From the NCBI GenBank assembly GCA_017569285.1, contig CP069419.1, forward strand, positions 1,426,001 through 1,490,000: a DNA stretch of 64,000 nucleotides. Direction: 5' to 3'. This DNA is from Clostridiales bacterium (lineage in GTDB: Bacteria > Bacillota > Clostridia > Christensenellales > Aristaeellaceae). The notes below the pieces were generated by a model, which had not been told where the DNA came from, did not search any database, and worked only from the letters and a program-made list of their open reading frames with translations. Positions 51,319 to 59,558 of the stretch are shown here, piece after piece. Numbering within the stretch: position 1 is the stretch's first letter; each line of letters opens with the position of its first letter. A program made the translations under genes and the position numbers.

Positions 51319-52146
51319 TCATTCTTCCAGGGATTCGATCCGGTCCATCACAGGGTTCATCCAGTCTTCATTGAACAGCTCAATCACGCCGGTATCGCAT
51401 GCCCGTGCAAGTGTGGGATCGAGCGGAATCTGCGCCAGGACAGGCAGCCCGTAGGAAAGCGCGACGTCCGCGGTGCGGCTTTCGCCGAACGGGAAGATCT
51501 TCTTTCCGCAGTCCGGGCAGGAAATCCAGCTCATGTTCTCCACAATCCCAAGCACCGGGATGTTCATCATCTTCGCCATATTCACGGCCTTTTCGACGAT
51601 CATCCCGACCAGCTCCTGCGGGCTCGTCACAATGATGATCCCGTCCACCGGCAGGCTTTGGAAAACCGTCAGCGGCACATCGCCGGTTCCCGGAGGCATA
51701 TCCACAAACATAAAGTCCACGTCGCCCCAGATCACATCGGTCCAGAACTGCTTGACCGTTCCGGAAATCAGGCTTCCGCGCCATACCACCGGATCCGTAT
51801 CGTTCTCCAGCAGCAGGTTGACGCTCATCATCTTCACGCCGGTGCGGCTTTCGGCCGGGATAATCCCGTCCTCGCAGCCCATCGCCTTGTCCCGCACCCC
51901 GAACATTTTCGGAATGGACGGTCCGGTGATATCCGCGTCCAGGATCGCGGTCTTCTTCCCGTTCCGGGCAGACAGCGTCGCCATCAGCCCGGTTACCAGG
52001 CTCTTCCCGACACCGCCCTTGCCGCTCATCACGGCGATCACCTTTTTCACGTGGCTCAGTGCGTTCGCGGGTTCCCGGAGGCTTTCCGGTTTCCGGGACG
52101 CACAGTCCACGTGGCAGGTGGAACAGTCATGCGTACATTCAGTCAT
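51319..52146 (-). CDS. mrp: Mrp/NBP35-family iron-sulfur carrier ATPase
   Basis: A 275-residue P-loop protein that holds and transfers Fe-S clusters. The N-terminus has a ferredoxin-like Cys cluster (CTHDCSTCHVDC), Walker A is SGKGGVGKS near 42, and the bridging CxxC is SCPDCGKK near 213. NBP35-like proteins with both N-terminal cysteines and the CxxC are common in anaerobes. It overlaps the caspase-like gene by ATGA. Confidence 0.92.
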   Translation of the reverse strand: MTECTHDCSTCHVDCASRKPESLREPANALSHVKKVIAVMSGKGGVGKSLVTGLMATLSARNGKKTAILDADITGPSIPKMFGVRDKAMGCEDGIIPAESRTGVKMMSVNLLLENDTDPVVWRGSLISGTVKQFWTDVIWGDVDFMFVDMPPGTGDVPLTVFQSLPVDGIIIVTSPQELVGMIVEKAVNMAKMMNIPVLGIVENMSWISCPDCGKKIFPFGESRTADVALSYGLPVLAQIPLDPTLARACDTGVIELFNEDWMNPVMDRIESLEE

Positions 52147-53315
52147 TGTCCTTCGTCTCCTTTTTCTGTCACGGCTGCCGCCGTGATCACACAGCTGCCT
52201 TCCGTCGACGGCTTTCCCGCCGCATCGCGGGAGATCACAATCAGCAGTGATTCCCCGTCTCCCCCGGCGTCTTCTGCGGAAATGCGGATGCTCCTTTTCT
52301 TGTCCCCGGGGGAAAGCCAGCCCCTCCGGGTACCGATCCGCCCGTCATCCGCCTTGGTGGTTCCGCCGTCAAAATCCCATGCCCCGTCCTTCCGGGTGAC
52401 CATGCGGTATTCCATCCGTACCGGGTCTGTCACCGTAAAATGAAAGGACAGGTATACATCATCACCCTTCCGGATAACCGGGTCAAATTCCAGTCCCCGG
52501 ACCGGATGCTGCGTTTCCCCGTGCACGTGGAAAAGCGGCTTCTCCCGGTCTTCCGGATACCCGGCGGCCGTGGATACACCGCATATTGCCCGGATCCGGG
52601 CGGCACACTCCCGGGCGCTGACCGTCCCGCTGCCGTCCGGATCCAGCTGTTCCGGGCTGCTGGCACGAAGCGCGGTATCCAGGGCGGCGGTAAAGTATCC
52701 GTTCCCGGTTTCCGCATACAGGTCCGTTGCGGGAGAAATCCAGAAGAAACTGTCTTCTTCCGGTGCACAGCTGACCAGCAGCTGGTACGCAGGGCCGCGG
52801 AGCGCGGAAACCGCCGCGCCGGAATGGCAGGCATCCAGGATGACCACTTTCCGTCCCGGAACCCCGTCCAGGATTCCGCGCAGCGTTTCCGGCAGCAGTG
52901 CCTCCTCGGACTCTCCGTCGGAGAGCAGCAGCGCCGTCCGGGGTTCTCCGTCCTCATCCCACTGGATTCCGTGCGTACTGATATACAGCCAGCTCGTATC
53001 AGCCGGCCCGGCCTCCCGGAATGTATCCCGGATCAGTTCTTCCAGGCCGCTTACCGTTGCCGGTTCATCTGTCCGCCTGGCCACCGAGATCATATCCGGC
53101 ACAAAGTCCTTTGCAATGTCTGCCATGATGGCGATATTGCCTGCAGAGCAGGGGGATGTGTCCGCCATCGTCACAAACCGGTCATACCCGATCAGGAGCC
53201 CCCGGCTGACACCGGCTTCCTCTCCCTTTTCACGGGGATTCCCCTGGCAGGCGGAAAGCAGGAGGCACAGACAAACGGTCAGCAGTGCCGCCAGCCCCCG
53301 CCGAAAACCTTTCAT
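52143..53315 (-). CDS. Caspase-like (metacaspase-type) lipoprotein with EF-hand loop
   Basis: A 390-residue predicted lipoprotein. A signal peptide ends in the lipobox LSAC (Cys23). The caspase-hemoglobinase fold (about 38-250) shows the catalytic pair His115 in LYISTHG and Cys163 in ILDACHSG. Residues 225-236 read DPDGSGTVSARE, a perfect EF-hand calcium loop (ligand positions D225, D227, S229, T231, S233, E236). A beta-rich domain (about 265-390) follows. Bacterial metacaspases cleave after Arg or Lys and some need calcium. Outside location is unusual for this family. The gene lies 21 bp after the six-repeat lipoprotein and overlaps mrp. Confidence 0.85.
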   Translation of the reverse strand: MKGFRRGLAALLTVCLCLLLSACQGNPREKGEEAGVSRGLLIGYDRFVTMADTSPCSAGNIAIMADIAKDFVPDMISVARRTDEPATVSGLEELIRDTFREAGPADTSWLYISTHGIQWDEDGEPRTALLLSDGESEEALLPETLRGILDGVPGRKVVILDACHSGAAVSALRGPAYQLLVSCAPEEDSFFWISPATDLYAETGNGYFTAALDTALRASSPEQLDPDGSGTVSARECAARIRAICGVSTAAGYPEDREKPLFHVHGETQHPVRGLEFDPVIRKGDDVYLSFHFTVTDPVRMEYRMVTRKDGAWDFDGGTTKADDGRIGTRRGWLSPGDKKRSIRISAEDAGGDGESLLIVISRDAAGKPSTEGSCVITAAAVTEKGDEGQ

Positions 53316-53336
53316 TCATCCTTTTCCTTTACTGAA

Positions 53337-55286
53337 TTAGTATCCGAAAAGCACCACCAGGGTCTTCGATCCGCAGATGCCGTCCGCGTCCAGGCCGTTC
53401 GCCTTCTGGAAGTTGACGACCGCCTGGGTGGTTTTATCATCATAGACGCTGGTGATCTCATCCAGGTATCCCATCTGCTTGAGGCAGTCCTGGATCTGGT
53501 AAACAATATCACCCGTGGCGCCCGGACGCACGGTTTCATATTCCGTGCTGGCCTCCTTCGCCGCGCGGGCCTCGGAGGAATACAGTTTTGCCAGCGTATC
53601 GCTTCCGGCGATTCCGTCCACGCTCAGGTTGTTCTGGATCTGGAACGCACGGACCGCATCCGAGGTGGTCTGGCCGTAATCCCCGTCCATGTTTCCGTCG
53701 TAGTAACCCAGCTCATACAGCGTATACTGCAGGTTCCGGACTGCGGTGCCGGAATCACCCGGGCGCAGCGAGGAGTAGGAAATCGGGGAGTTGCTGCCGG
53801 TGCCGTACAGCTTGCGCTGGGTGGCAGGTCCCGCCTTGCCGTCCACGGTCAGGTCATTCCGCAGCTGGAATGCCATCACGGCTGCTTCGGTCGCGTCACC
53901 GAAGGATCCGTCCGAGCTGCCGGAGTAATATCCGAGCTGTTTCAGCCGCTGCTGGAGGTTCTTGACTGCCGTTCCCTTGGAACCGCTCTGCAGCGTTTCA
54001 TAGCCGGTGGATGCGATTCCGGAAGTGTCCCGGCCGGACTTGTTCTTTTCGGAAGAGTCAATCTTTGCGGAAGATTTGCTCTTGTTGGCCGATCCGGAGT
54101 ACAGCTTGCTCAGCGTGGCGCTGCCGGCTTTGCCGTCCGCGGTCAGGTTGTTGTTCTTCTGGAAGGCGATCACGGCAGCCTGGGTCGCGACGCCGAACTT
54201 TCCGTCCGCCGATCCGCTCAGGTATCCCAGGTCCTTCAGCTTCTGCTGCATCTTCTTGACATCGCTGCCTTCGCTGCCGAACTCCAGGGTTTCGCCGATG
54301 CTGGCCGCTGCCTTGGAGGTGCGGGCCGCCTTCGATGAATACAGGGCGCGCAGGGTCTCGGGACCGGCAACGCCGTCTTCCCACAGGCCGGATGTCTTCT
54401 TCTGGAACGCGCGCACAGCCGCATCGGTGGCCGCGTCAAACTTTCCGGTCACCTTTCCGTCCAGCCAGCCCAGTTCAATCAGCCGGCGCTGCAGCGTTTC
54501 CACCCGTTTCCCGCTGTCGCCGCTGCGCAGGTAATAATCCTTGCTCAGGTTCGGGGTTGCGGTCGCTTTCGGGGTCGCCGTCCTCTTCGGGGTGGCTGTT
54601 GCATGCGCTTCCTTATAGGTAACCGCTTTCTTGGAATTCAGCTTGGCCAGCGTCTTCTCCCCGGCCTTGCCGTCAGCGCTCAGGCCGTTCGCTTTCTGGA
54701 ACTCCTTCACCGCCTTCTCGGTGCCTTCGCCGAAGTCACCGTCCACGCTGCCGGAGTAATAGCCCAGTTCCTTCAGCCGCTTCTGCAGGGCGCGGACAGC
54801 CTCGCTGCCCTTGAAGCCCCTCTGCAGGCTCGGCGGGGTCGGCGACGGAGAAACGGTCGGCGTTACCGACGGGGACAGGGACGGCGATACACTGCTCGTT
54901 ACCAGGCCGATCGTCGAACCGGGTTCGGGGCTGGCGCCTCCGTCCTGTCCGCCCAGGTTGATGGACACACCCATGGGAATCGGCGTGTTGCCCCAGTTGC
55001 TCCAGTCCGGCGATCCGCTGTTGCCGGCAGGCGTCGCGCCGGTCTGGCCGGCAATCGTATTCTGCGCAGCGCCGGGATTGGCCGTGGCCTGCGTTTCATC
55101 CGGGGCGATTCCGGCCGGTGCGGCTGTTGTTGCCACCGGCACGGCGGTAATCACTTCGAAGCTTGGCTTGTTCACTGTCTGGTTGCCGTCGTTGTTCACG
55201 TCATCCGGCGGTACATAGCAGCCGGTCAGCAGCAGGCACAGGGCCAGCACAGCCGTCAAAGCGATGATTTTTCCGTTCCTTTTCAT
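53337..55286 (-). CDS. Lipoprotein with six PG-binding repeats
   Basis: A 649-residue predicted lipoprotein (lipobox LLTGC, Cys23). A Thr/Pro/Ser-rich spacer (about 25-160) is followed by six PG_binding_1 modules (starting near 160, 255, 335, 425, 500 and 580) separated by Ser/Lys-rich linkers. There is no catalytic domain. It probably clamps the wall to the membrane or presents partners. Two ATGs compete: the one at 55292 overlaps the upstream stop as ATGA but touches the AGGAGG, while the one at 55286 has correct spacing, so I chose 55286. It is cotranscribed with the barnase-like and caspase-like genes. Confidence 0.82.
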   Translation of the reverse strand: MKRNGKIIALTAVLALCLLLTGCYVPPDDVNNDGNQTVNKPSFEVITAVPVATTAAPAGIAPDETQATANPGAAQNTIAGQTGATPAGNSGSPDWSNWGNTPIPMGVSINLGGQDGGASPEPGSTIGLVTSSVSPSLSPSVTPTVSPSPTPPSLQRGFKGSEAVRALQKRLKELGYYSGSVDGDFGEGTEKAVKEFQKANGLSADGKAGEKTLAKLNSKKAVTYKEAHATATPKRTATPKATATPNLSKDYYLRSGDSGKRVETLQRRLIELGWLDGKVTGKFDAATDAAVRAFQKKTSGLWEDGVAGPETLRALYSSKAARTSKAAASIGETLEFGSEGSDVKKMQQKLKDLGYLSGSADGKFGVATQAAVIAFQKNNNLTADGKAGSATLSKLYSGSANKSKSSAKIDSSEKNKSGRDTSGIASTGYETLQSGSKGTAVKNLQQRLKQLGYYSGSSDGSFGDATEAAVMAFQLRNDLTVDGKAGPATQRKLYGTGSNSPISYSSLRPGDSGTAVRNLQYTLYELGYYDGNMDGDYGQTTSDAVRAFQIQNNLSVDGIAGSDTLAKLYSSEARAAKEASTEYETVRPGATGDIVYQIQDCLKQMGYLDEITSVYDDKTTQAVVNFQKANGLDADGICGSKTLVVLFGY

Positions 55287-55288
55287 CT

Positions 55289-55825
55289 TCATTCCTCCTG
55301 ACCCGAAGGAAACAGCTCCGTGAATGTCACGTAGTGATCCTCCGTATACCAAACATGTCCGTCACTGGAATAGACGATTCTCGCTGCAGTTCTCTTCCCC
55401 TTCGTATAGTAACAATCCGCTTCAAAGTATTTCCGGCCCTTCACGGTCGGAAGGACGCCCTCATAGTTTCCGAAACGGTCGCCGCCGATACTCTTGCCGG
55501 GCGCAACGTCGCTCACGTAATTGCGGGTACTGTCCCACCCGAGGTCCTGCGCTTCCTTCTTCGTGATGAAGTTGTCCGGCAGCTTTCCGTAGGTAAACAG
55601 GTAGTCCGCAATCGCCTGCGGCTCGATGACCGGCCCGGCCCGTTCCTCCGCCGGCGTGGTTTCCTCCGTCTCCGGAACGGTTTTTTCCGCTTCCGGAACG
55701 GTTTCCGCCAGCGGCAGCTCCGCAATCTCCGCGATTTCCTGGACGACTGCCGGAAGGCTGCAGCCGGTCAGCAGCACCAGCGCCGCCAGCAGCACCAGCG
55801 CGAAGGCTCTGAGTTTTCCTCTCAT
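55289..55825 (-). CDS. Barnase-like ribonuclease lipoprotein
   Basis: A 178-residue predicted lipoprotein (lipobox LLTGC, Cys22) with an acidic spacer (about 30-65) and a barnase-type RNase domain (68-172). Segments match barnase closely: YLFTYGKLPDNFITKKEAQ, DVAPGKSIGGDRF, and TEDHYVTFTEL. The equivalents of barnase Lys27, Glu73, Arg83, Arg87 and His102 are Lys89, Glu135, Arg145, Arg149 and His164, so activity should be retained. No barstar-like gene is present nearby. Its ATG shares a base with the rlmH stop (TAATG). Confidence 0.88.
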   Translation of the reverse strand: MRGKLRAFALVLLAALVLLTGCSLPAVVQEIAEIAELPLAETVPEAEKTVPETEETTPAEERAGPVIEPQAIADYLFTYGKLPDNFITKKEAQDLGWDSTRNYVSDVAPGKSIGGDRFGNYEGVLPTVKGRKYFEADCYYTKGKRTAARIVYSSDGHVWYTEDHYVTFTELFPSGQEE

Positions 55826-56307
55826 TATTTATGGTACCTCTCTCCGGCGATGATCTTCTCCGCCCGGTACAGCTGTTCCAGGAGCATCACCCTGGCCAGC
55901 TGGTGCGGAAAGGTCATCCGTCCCATGGAAAGCTCCTCGTCCGCCCGGCTCAGCACATTCTGCCCGAGTCCGAGGCTTCCTCCGATCACAAACACAATCC
56001 GCCCGGCCCCTCCGCTCCGGAGGCCGCTGATATGGGCCGCCAGTTCGGTTGATGACATTTCCTTCCCCGGAATCGTCAGTGCAATTACCCGGTCCCCGGG
56101 GCGGATCTGCCGGAGGATGCTCTCCCCCTCGCGCTGCCGGACCTGCTCCTCCAGCGCCGGGGAGTTGCCTCCCGGCGGTTCCGGAAGATCCGGAATCTCC
56201 AGTTCCTCAAATTTGCCGTACCGTGTCAGCCGCCGGATATACTCGTCCGCCAGAAGGCGGTGCGGCTTTTCCCGCAGCCGGCCGACACAGACCAGTGCCA
56301 TGCTCAT
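55825..56307 (-). CDS. rlmH: 23S rRNA pseudouridine-1915 N3-methyltransferase
   Basis: A 160-residue SPOUT methyltransferase. The trefoil-knot motifs are intact: FVIGGSLGLGQNVLSRADEELS and the C-terminal MTFPHQLARVMLLEQLYRA. The start overlaps the regulator stop by ATGA. An alternative ATG two codons later is possible. Its stop overlaps the barnase-like start. Confidence 0.95.
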   Translation of the reverse strand: MSMALVCVGRLREKPHRLLADEYIRRLTRYGKFEELEIPDLPEPPGGNSPALEEQVRQREGESILRQIRPGDRVIALTIPGKEMSSTELAAHISGLRSGGAGRIVFVIGGSLGLGQNVLSRADEELSMGRMTFPHQLARVMLLEQLYRAEKIIAGERYHK

Positions 56308-57395
56308 TTGGGTGAAACCCGCGGCAGGCTCTCCCGGTCAATCAGGTTCCAGGGCATATTCACGCTCTTCTCGCGGTCGCCGCTGATCATCCGGAGGATC
56401 TTCTCCGCCGCCAGCACGCCGAATTCTTCCTTCGGATGCGCCAGCGTCGTCAGCCGCGGCTGGATCATCTCGGAGAACGTCGCATTGTCAAATCCGATGA
56501 AGCCGATTTCCTCCGGCAGCCGGACGCCCAGGTTTTTCAGCATGTCCATCAGGGACGTGGCGAAAACATCATTGTAGCAGACCACGCAGTCCGCTTCCCG
56601 CCTCAGCAGCATATTCACAAACTCGGCGCCGTCACCGTGCCGGAACAGGCTCATCCGTTCCTCCGTTCCGAAGCAGAGCAGCCGCTCCGGCGGAACGTCA
56701 AAGCCGCGGGCATGCAGCTCGTCGGTAAAACCGGCCAGCCGCTCCTGTCCCTGCACGTCGTCCGTCTTGAACACGCCGGCCAGCCGCCGGTATCCGCGGT
56801 CCAGCGCGATCTCGGCTGCCGTTTTCCCGCCGGCATAGTCATCCATCTGCAGGTGGGGAATATCATTCATGCCGGGATAGGTCCCGTTCATGAACAGCAC
56901 GGGGATGTTCCGTTCCCGGAACCGGTGGAACAGGTCCGCATTCGGTGAATCCTTCGCGGTCCGGTTGCCTTCAAAGATCAGGCCGTCCACGCCGCCTTCC
57001 AGCATCCGCTCCAGGATATCCCGCTCCGTATTCCGGTCGTTGTATGTCGCGCTCAGCGACATCACCGCGCCCGCCTTGTTCAGTTCGGATTCGATTCCCT
57101 GCAGGATCGACGGGAAAATATAGTCGGTAATATAGGTGGCGACAACACCCACCTGCACCGTCCCCTGGCGGTGGCGCGGTCCGTGGCGTACATAGGTTCC
57201 GCTGCCCCGGCGGCGGTCCACCAGGCCGTCATCCTCCAGCAGCGCAATGGCCTGCCGGATAGTCTGCCTGGATACATCAAAACGAAGGCGAAGTTCCTCC
57301 TCCGTCATCAGCGTTTGTCCGTCACGGAATAAACCCTTTGCGATCTCCTTGCGCAAAGTATCCGCAACCAGCAGGTATTTGGGCTGCCCGGACAT
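56304..57395 (-). CDS. GntR-HTH/LacI-domain transcriptional regulator (AraR type)
   Basis: A 363-residue regulator with an N-terminal GntR winged helix (about 5-70, RLRFDVSRQTIRQAIALLEDD) and a periplasmic-binding-protein-like effector domain (about 78-363, IGFIGFDNATFSEMIQP). This combination is that of Bacillus AraR, usually a sugar-responsive repressor. The start MSGQPKYLL at 57395 is chosen by homology, and an earlier in-frame codon is too far from any site. No sugar-use genes are nearby. It heads the run rlmH, barnase-like, PG-binding, caspase-like, mrp. A palindromic candidate operator lies upstream of its promoter. Confidence 0.88.
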   Translation of the reverse strand: MSGQPKYLLVADTLRKEIAKGLFRDGQTLMTEEELRLRFDVSRQTIRQAIALLEDDGLVDRRRGSGTYVRHGPRHRQGTVQVGVVATYITDYIFPSILQGIESELNKAGAVMSLSATYNDRNTERDILERMLEGGVDGLIFEGNRTAKDSPNADLFHRFRERNIPVLFMNGTYPGMNDIPHLQMDDYAGGKTAAEIALDRGYRRLAGVFKTDDVQGQERLAGFTDELHARGFDVPPERLLCFGTEERMSLFRHGDGAEFVNMLLRREADCVVCYNDVFATSLMDMLKNLGVRLPEEIGFIGFDNATFSEMIQPRLTTLAHPKEEFGVLAAEKILRMISGDREKSVNMPWNLIDRESLPRVSPK

Positions 57396-57430
57396 GAAAA
57401 ACACATCCCTTCCGAATAAAGGTTGTGCCC

Positions 57431-57459
57431 ATTGTACCAGACAACTCGACATTTTTCAA
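57431..57459 (-). promoter_or_regulatory. SigA promoter of the regulator-rlmH-envelope run
   Basis: TTGAAA (57454-57459) and TACAAT (57431-57436) are 17 bp apart on the minus strand, about 36 bp before the regulator start. Confidence 0.75.
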
Positions 57460-57462
57460 GGG

Positions 57463-57485
57463 TTGTTCGAAAAAGGTACGAACAA
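57463..57485. promoter_or_regulatory. Candidate operator for the GntR/LacI regulator
   Basis: TTGTTCG (57463-57469) and CGAACAA (57479-57485) form a perfect inverted repeat with a 9-bp spacer, centred just upstream of the -35. Binding by the adjacent regulator is an inference. Confidence 0.55.
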
Positions 57486-57493
57486 TTGCGGGT

Positions 57494-58228
57494 TTATTTT
57501 TTGTACGCGGTGGTGAATCCGTAAATCGCGATTCCTGCGGCAATCGCCAGGTTCAGGGAATCGACCCGGTCATTGCTCTCAATCCGGACCGGCTGTCCGT
57601 AACCGGAAAACTCCGCCGGCAGGCCGCTGCCCTCATTGCCGAATACCAGGGACCAAGTTTCCGGCAGTTTCCCCCGCAGGACGTCCCCCAGCGGAATGGA
57701 AGCATCCAGCATGAACGGATACAGCTGCCGCGCGGCAAACTCCTGCCGGTATTCTGCATAATTTTCATAGATATGCACCCGCATGCCGAACAGGCTGCCC
57801 ATGCTGGCGCGCACCGTCTTCGGATCGAACAGGTCCACGCAGGGGCGGATCATCGCCAGGTCCTCCACGCCGAATCCCAGCGCCGTGCGGATAATCGTCC
57901 CAACGTTCCCGCCGTCGCCCGGGCAGTGCAGCACCACATGCGGCCGGTCCTCCGCCAGGCGGTCGGAGAACTTCTCGAATACCGCCGCGGCAAAGCAGTT
58001 TTCCTTGCCGCTGATCCGGGCCAGCGCCCGGTCGGCTTCCTCCACGCGGATCCCCAGCCTCTCCGCCTCAGCGGTCAGCTTTCCGACGCCTTCCCGTCCC
58101 GCCGCGGCGGAATGAACCAGGATCCGGCGCACCTTTTCCGGCCGGTGCAGCAGGCATTCCATAGCCGGAAAGATCCCCGGGGCATAGCTGTAATCCAGGT
58201 GGCTCCTGTAACCTTCCAGAGACGGCAT
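57494..58228 (-). CDS. TrmH/SpoU-family RNA 2'-O-methyltransferase
   Basis: A 244-residue SPOUT enzyme with a substrate-binding N-terminal domain (1-90) and knot motifs GNVGTIIRTALGFG, LVFGNEGSGLP and SLNLAIAAGIAIYGF. It is likely to methylate a ribose in rRNA or tRNA, but the target cannot be assigned. A weak GGAG site precedes the ATG. It follows lysA by 7 bp. Confidence 0.88.
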   Translation of the reverse strand: MPSLEGYRSHLDYSYAPGIFPAMECLLHRPEKVRRILVHSAAAGREGVGKLTAEAERLGIRVEEADRALARISGKENCFAAAVFEKFSDRLAEDRPHVVLHCPGDGGNVGTIIRTALGFGVEDLAMIRPCVDLFDPKTVRASMGSLFGMRVHIYENYAEYRQEFAARQLYPFMLDASIPLGDVLRGKLPETWSLVFGNEGSGLPAEFSGYGQPVRIESNDRVDSLNLAIAAGIAIYGFTTAYKK

Positions 58229-58235
58229 ACATTTT

Positions 58236-59495
58236 TCACTCCAATCCGAGTGCCTTCGCCGCCGGATCGATATCCAGCGTAGCGAAATAGTCTTCCGCCC
58301 GTTCCGCGCGGCGGATCAGCCGGTCCGTTCCGTCCGCCTGGTGCAGCACTTCGGCCCCGCGCAGGCGTCCGTTATAGTTGTATCCCATAGCCGAGCCGTG
58401 GGCGCCGGTATCGTGGATCACCAGCAGGTCGCCCAGCCGGATCTCCGGCAGCGGCCGTTCCACGGCAAACTTGTCGTTGTTCTCACACAGGCTGCCGGTT
58501 ACGTCATAGATATGGTCGGCCGGCAGTTCCCGTTTCCCGCATACCGTAATATGGTGGTATGCGCCGTACATGGCCGGGCGGATCAGGTTGACCGCGCACG
58601 CATCCACCCCGATGTAGTCCCGGTAAATCTTCTTCTCGTGTACCGCCCGCGTTACCAGCCAGCCGAAGGGGCCGGTCATCCAGCGCCCGAGCTCGGTCTT
58701 GATTCCCACGCCGCCTTCCGGGAAAACTTCTTCATAGACCCTGCGCACGCCTTCCCCGACTGCCAGGATATCCGTCTTTTTCTCCTCCGGGCGGTACGGA
58801 ATCCCGACGCCGCCGGACAGGTCCGCGAACGCGAACCGGAGACCGGTTTCCCCGGACAGCTTCTTTCCCAGGCGGAAAAGCGTGCCGGCCAGCGCCGGGA
58901 AATAGTTTTCATCCGTTGTGTTGGAAGACAGGAACGCATGCAGGCCGAACGCCTTCACGCCCATGCCGGCCAGCCGCTCCAGCGCTTCCCGGAGCTGGGC
59001 GTCCGTCATGCCGTACTTTGCCTCGCCGGGATTGCCCATGATCGTGTTGCCGATGGAGAACTGTCCGCCGGGATTGTAGCGGAGGCAGACGGTTTCCGGA
59101 ATCCCGCCGTTGTCCCGCAGCAGATCGATATCCGAAATATCATCCAGATTGATGAACGCGCCGAGCGCCCGCGCCTGCGCGAACTCTTCCGGCGGCATTG
59201 CGTTCGCGGACAGGATGACCTCCTCCCCGGAAAAGCCGCACGCTTTGGCCAGCGTCAGCTCCGTGGCCGAAGAGCAGTCCAGTCCGCATCCTTCCTCCTT
59301 CAGGATCCGGAGAATCGCCGGATTCGGCAGCGCTTTCACCGCAAAATACTCCCGGAATGACGGGCACCAGGCGAACGCCTTGTTCAGCAGCCGCGCGTTC
59401 TCGCGGATGCCCTGCTCGTCATACAGGTGGAAGGGCGTCGGAAACTGCTCCGCCGCCCGGATGAAAACTGAATCCGGCAGTGAAAAGTTTGGCAT
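58236..59495 (-). CDS. lysA: Diaminopimelate decarboxylase family protein
   Basis: A 419-residue PLP-dependent fold-III decarboxylase, probably the last step of lysine synthesis. The PLP lysine is in YFAVKALPNP, and GLHAFLSSN, DLSGGVGIPY, ELGRWMTGP and the second active-site GSLCENNDKFA motif are present. The HAFLSSN and ELGRW segments differ somewhat from classic LysA (HIGSQ, EPGR), so a related diamino-acid decarboxylase cannot be excluded. GGAGG precedes the ATG. Confidence 0.85.
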   Translation of the reverse strand: MPNFSLPDSVFIRAAEQFPTPFHLYDEQGIRENARLLNKAFAWCPSFREYFAVKALPNPAILRILKEEGCGLDCSSATELTLAKACGFSGEEVILSANAMPPEEFAQARALGAFINLDDISDIDLLRDNGGIPETVCLRYNPGGQFSIGNTIMGNPGEAKYGMTDAQLREALERLAGMGVKAFGLHAFLSSNTTDENYFPALAGTLFRLGKKLSGETGLRFAFADLSGGVGIPYRPEEKKTDILAVGEGVRRVYEEVFPEGGVGIKTELGRWMTGPFGWLVTRAVHEKKIYRDYIGVDACAVNLIRPAMYGAYHHITVCGKRELPADHIYDVTGSLCENNDKFAVERPLPEIRLGDLLVIHDTGAHGSAMGYNYNGRLRGAEVLHQADGTDRLIRRAERAEDYFATLDIDPAAKALGLE

Positions 59496-59558
59496 GGTGG
59501 TTGTCCTCCTTCGCGCCTGCGGCGGCTGTCCTGCGGCGGCCGCTCCGGCGGATGTGTA

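Noticed and set aside
52143-57395. A barstar gene completing a classical barnase-barstar toxin pair
   Set aside because: No small acidic barstar-like frame was found next to the RNase gene on either strand.
57463-57485. A second PurR operator, because CGAACAA also occurs here
   Set aside because: The half-sites face the opposite way (TTCG then CGAA) and the spacer is 9 bp rather than about 17. The site fits the adjacent GntR/LacI regulator better.
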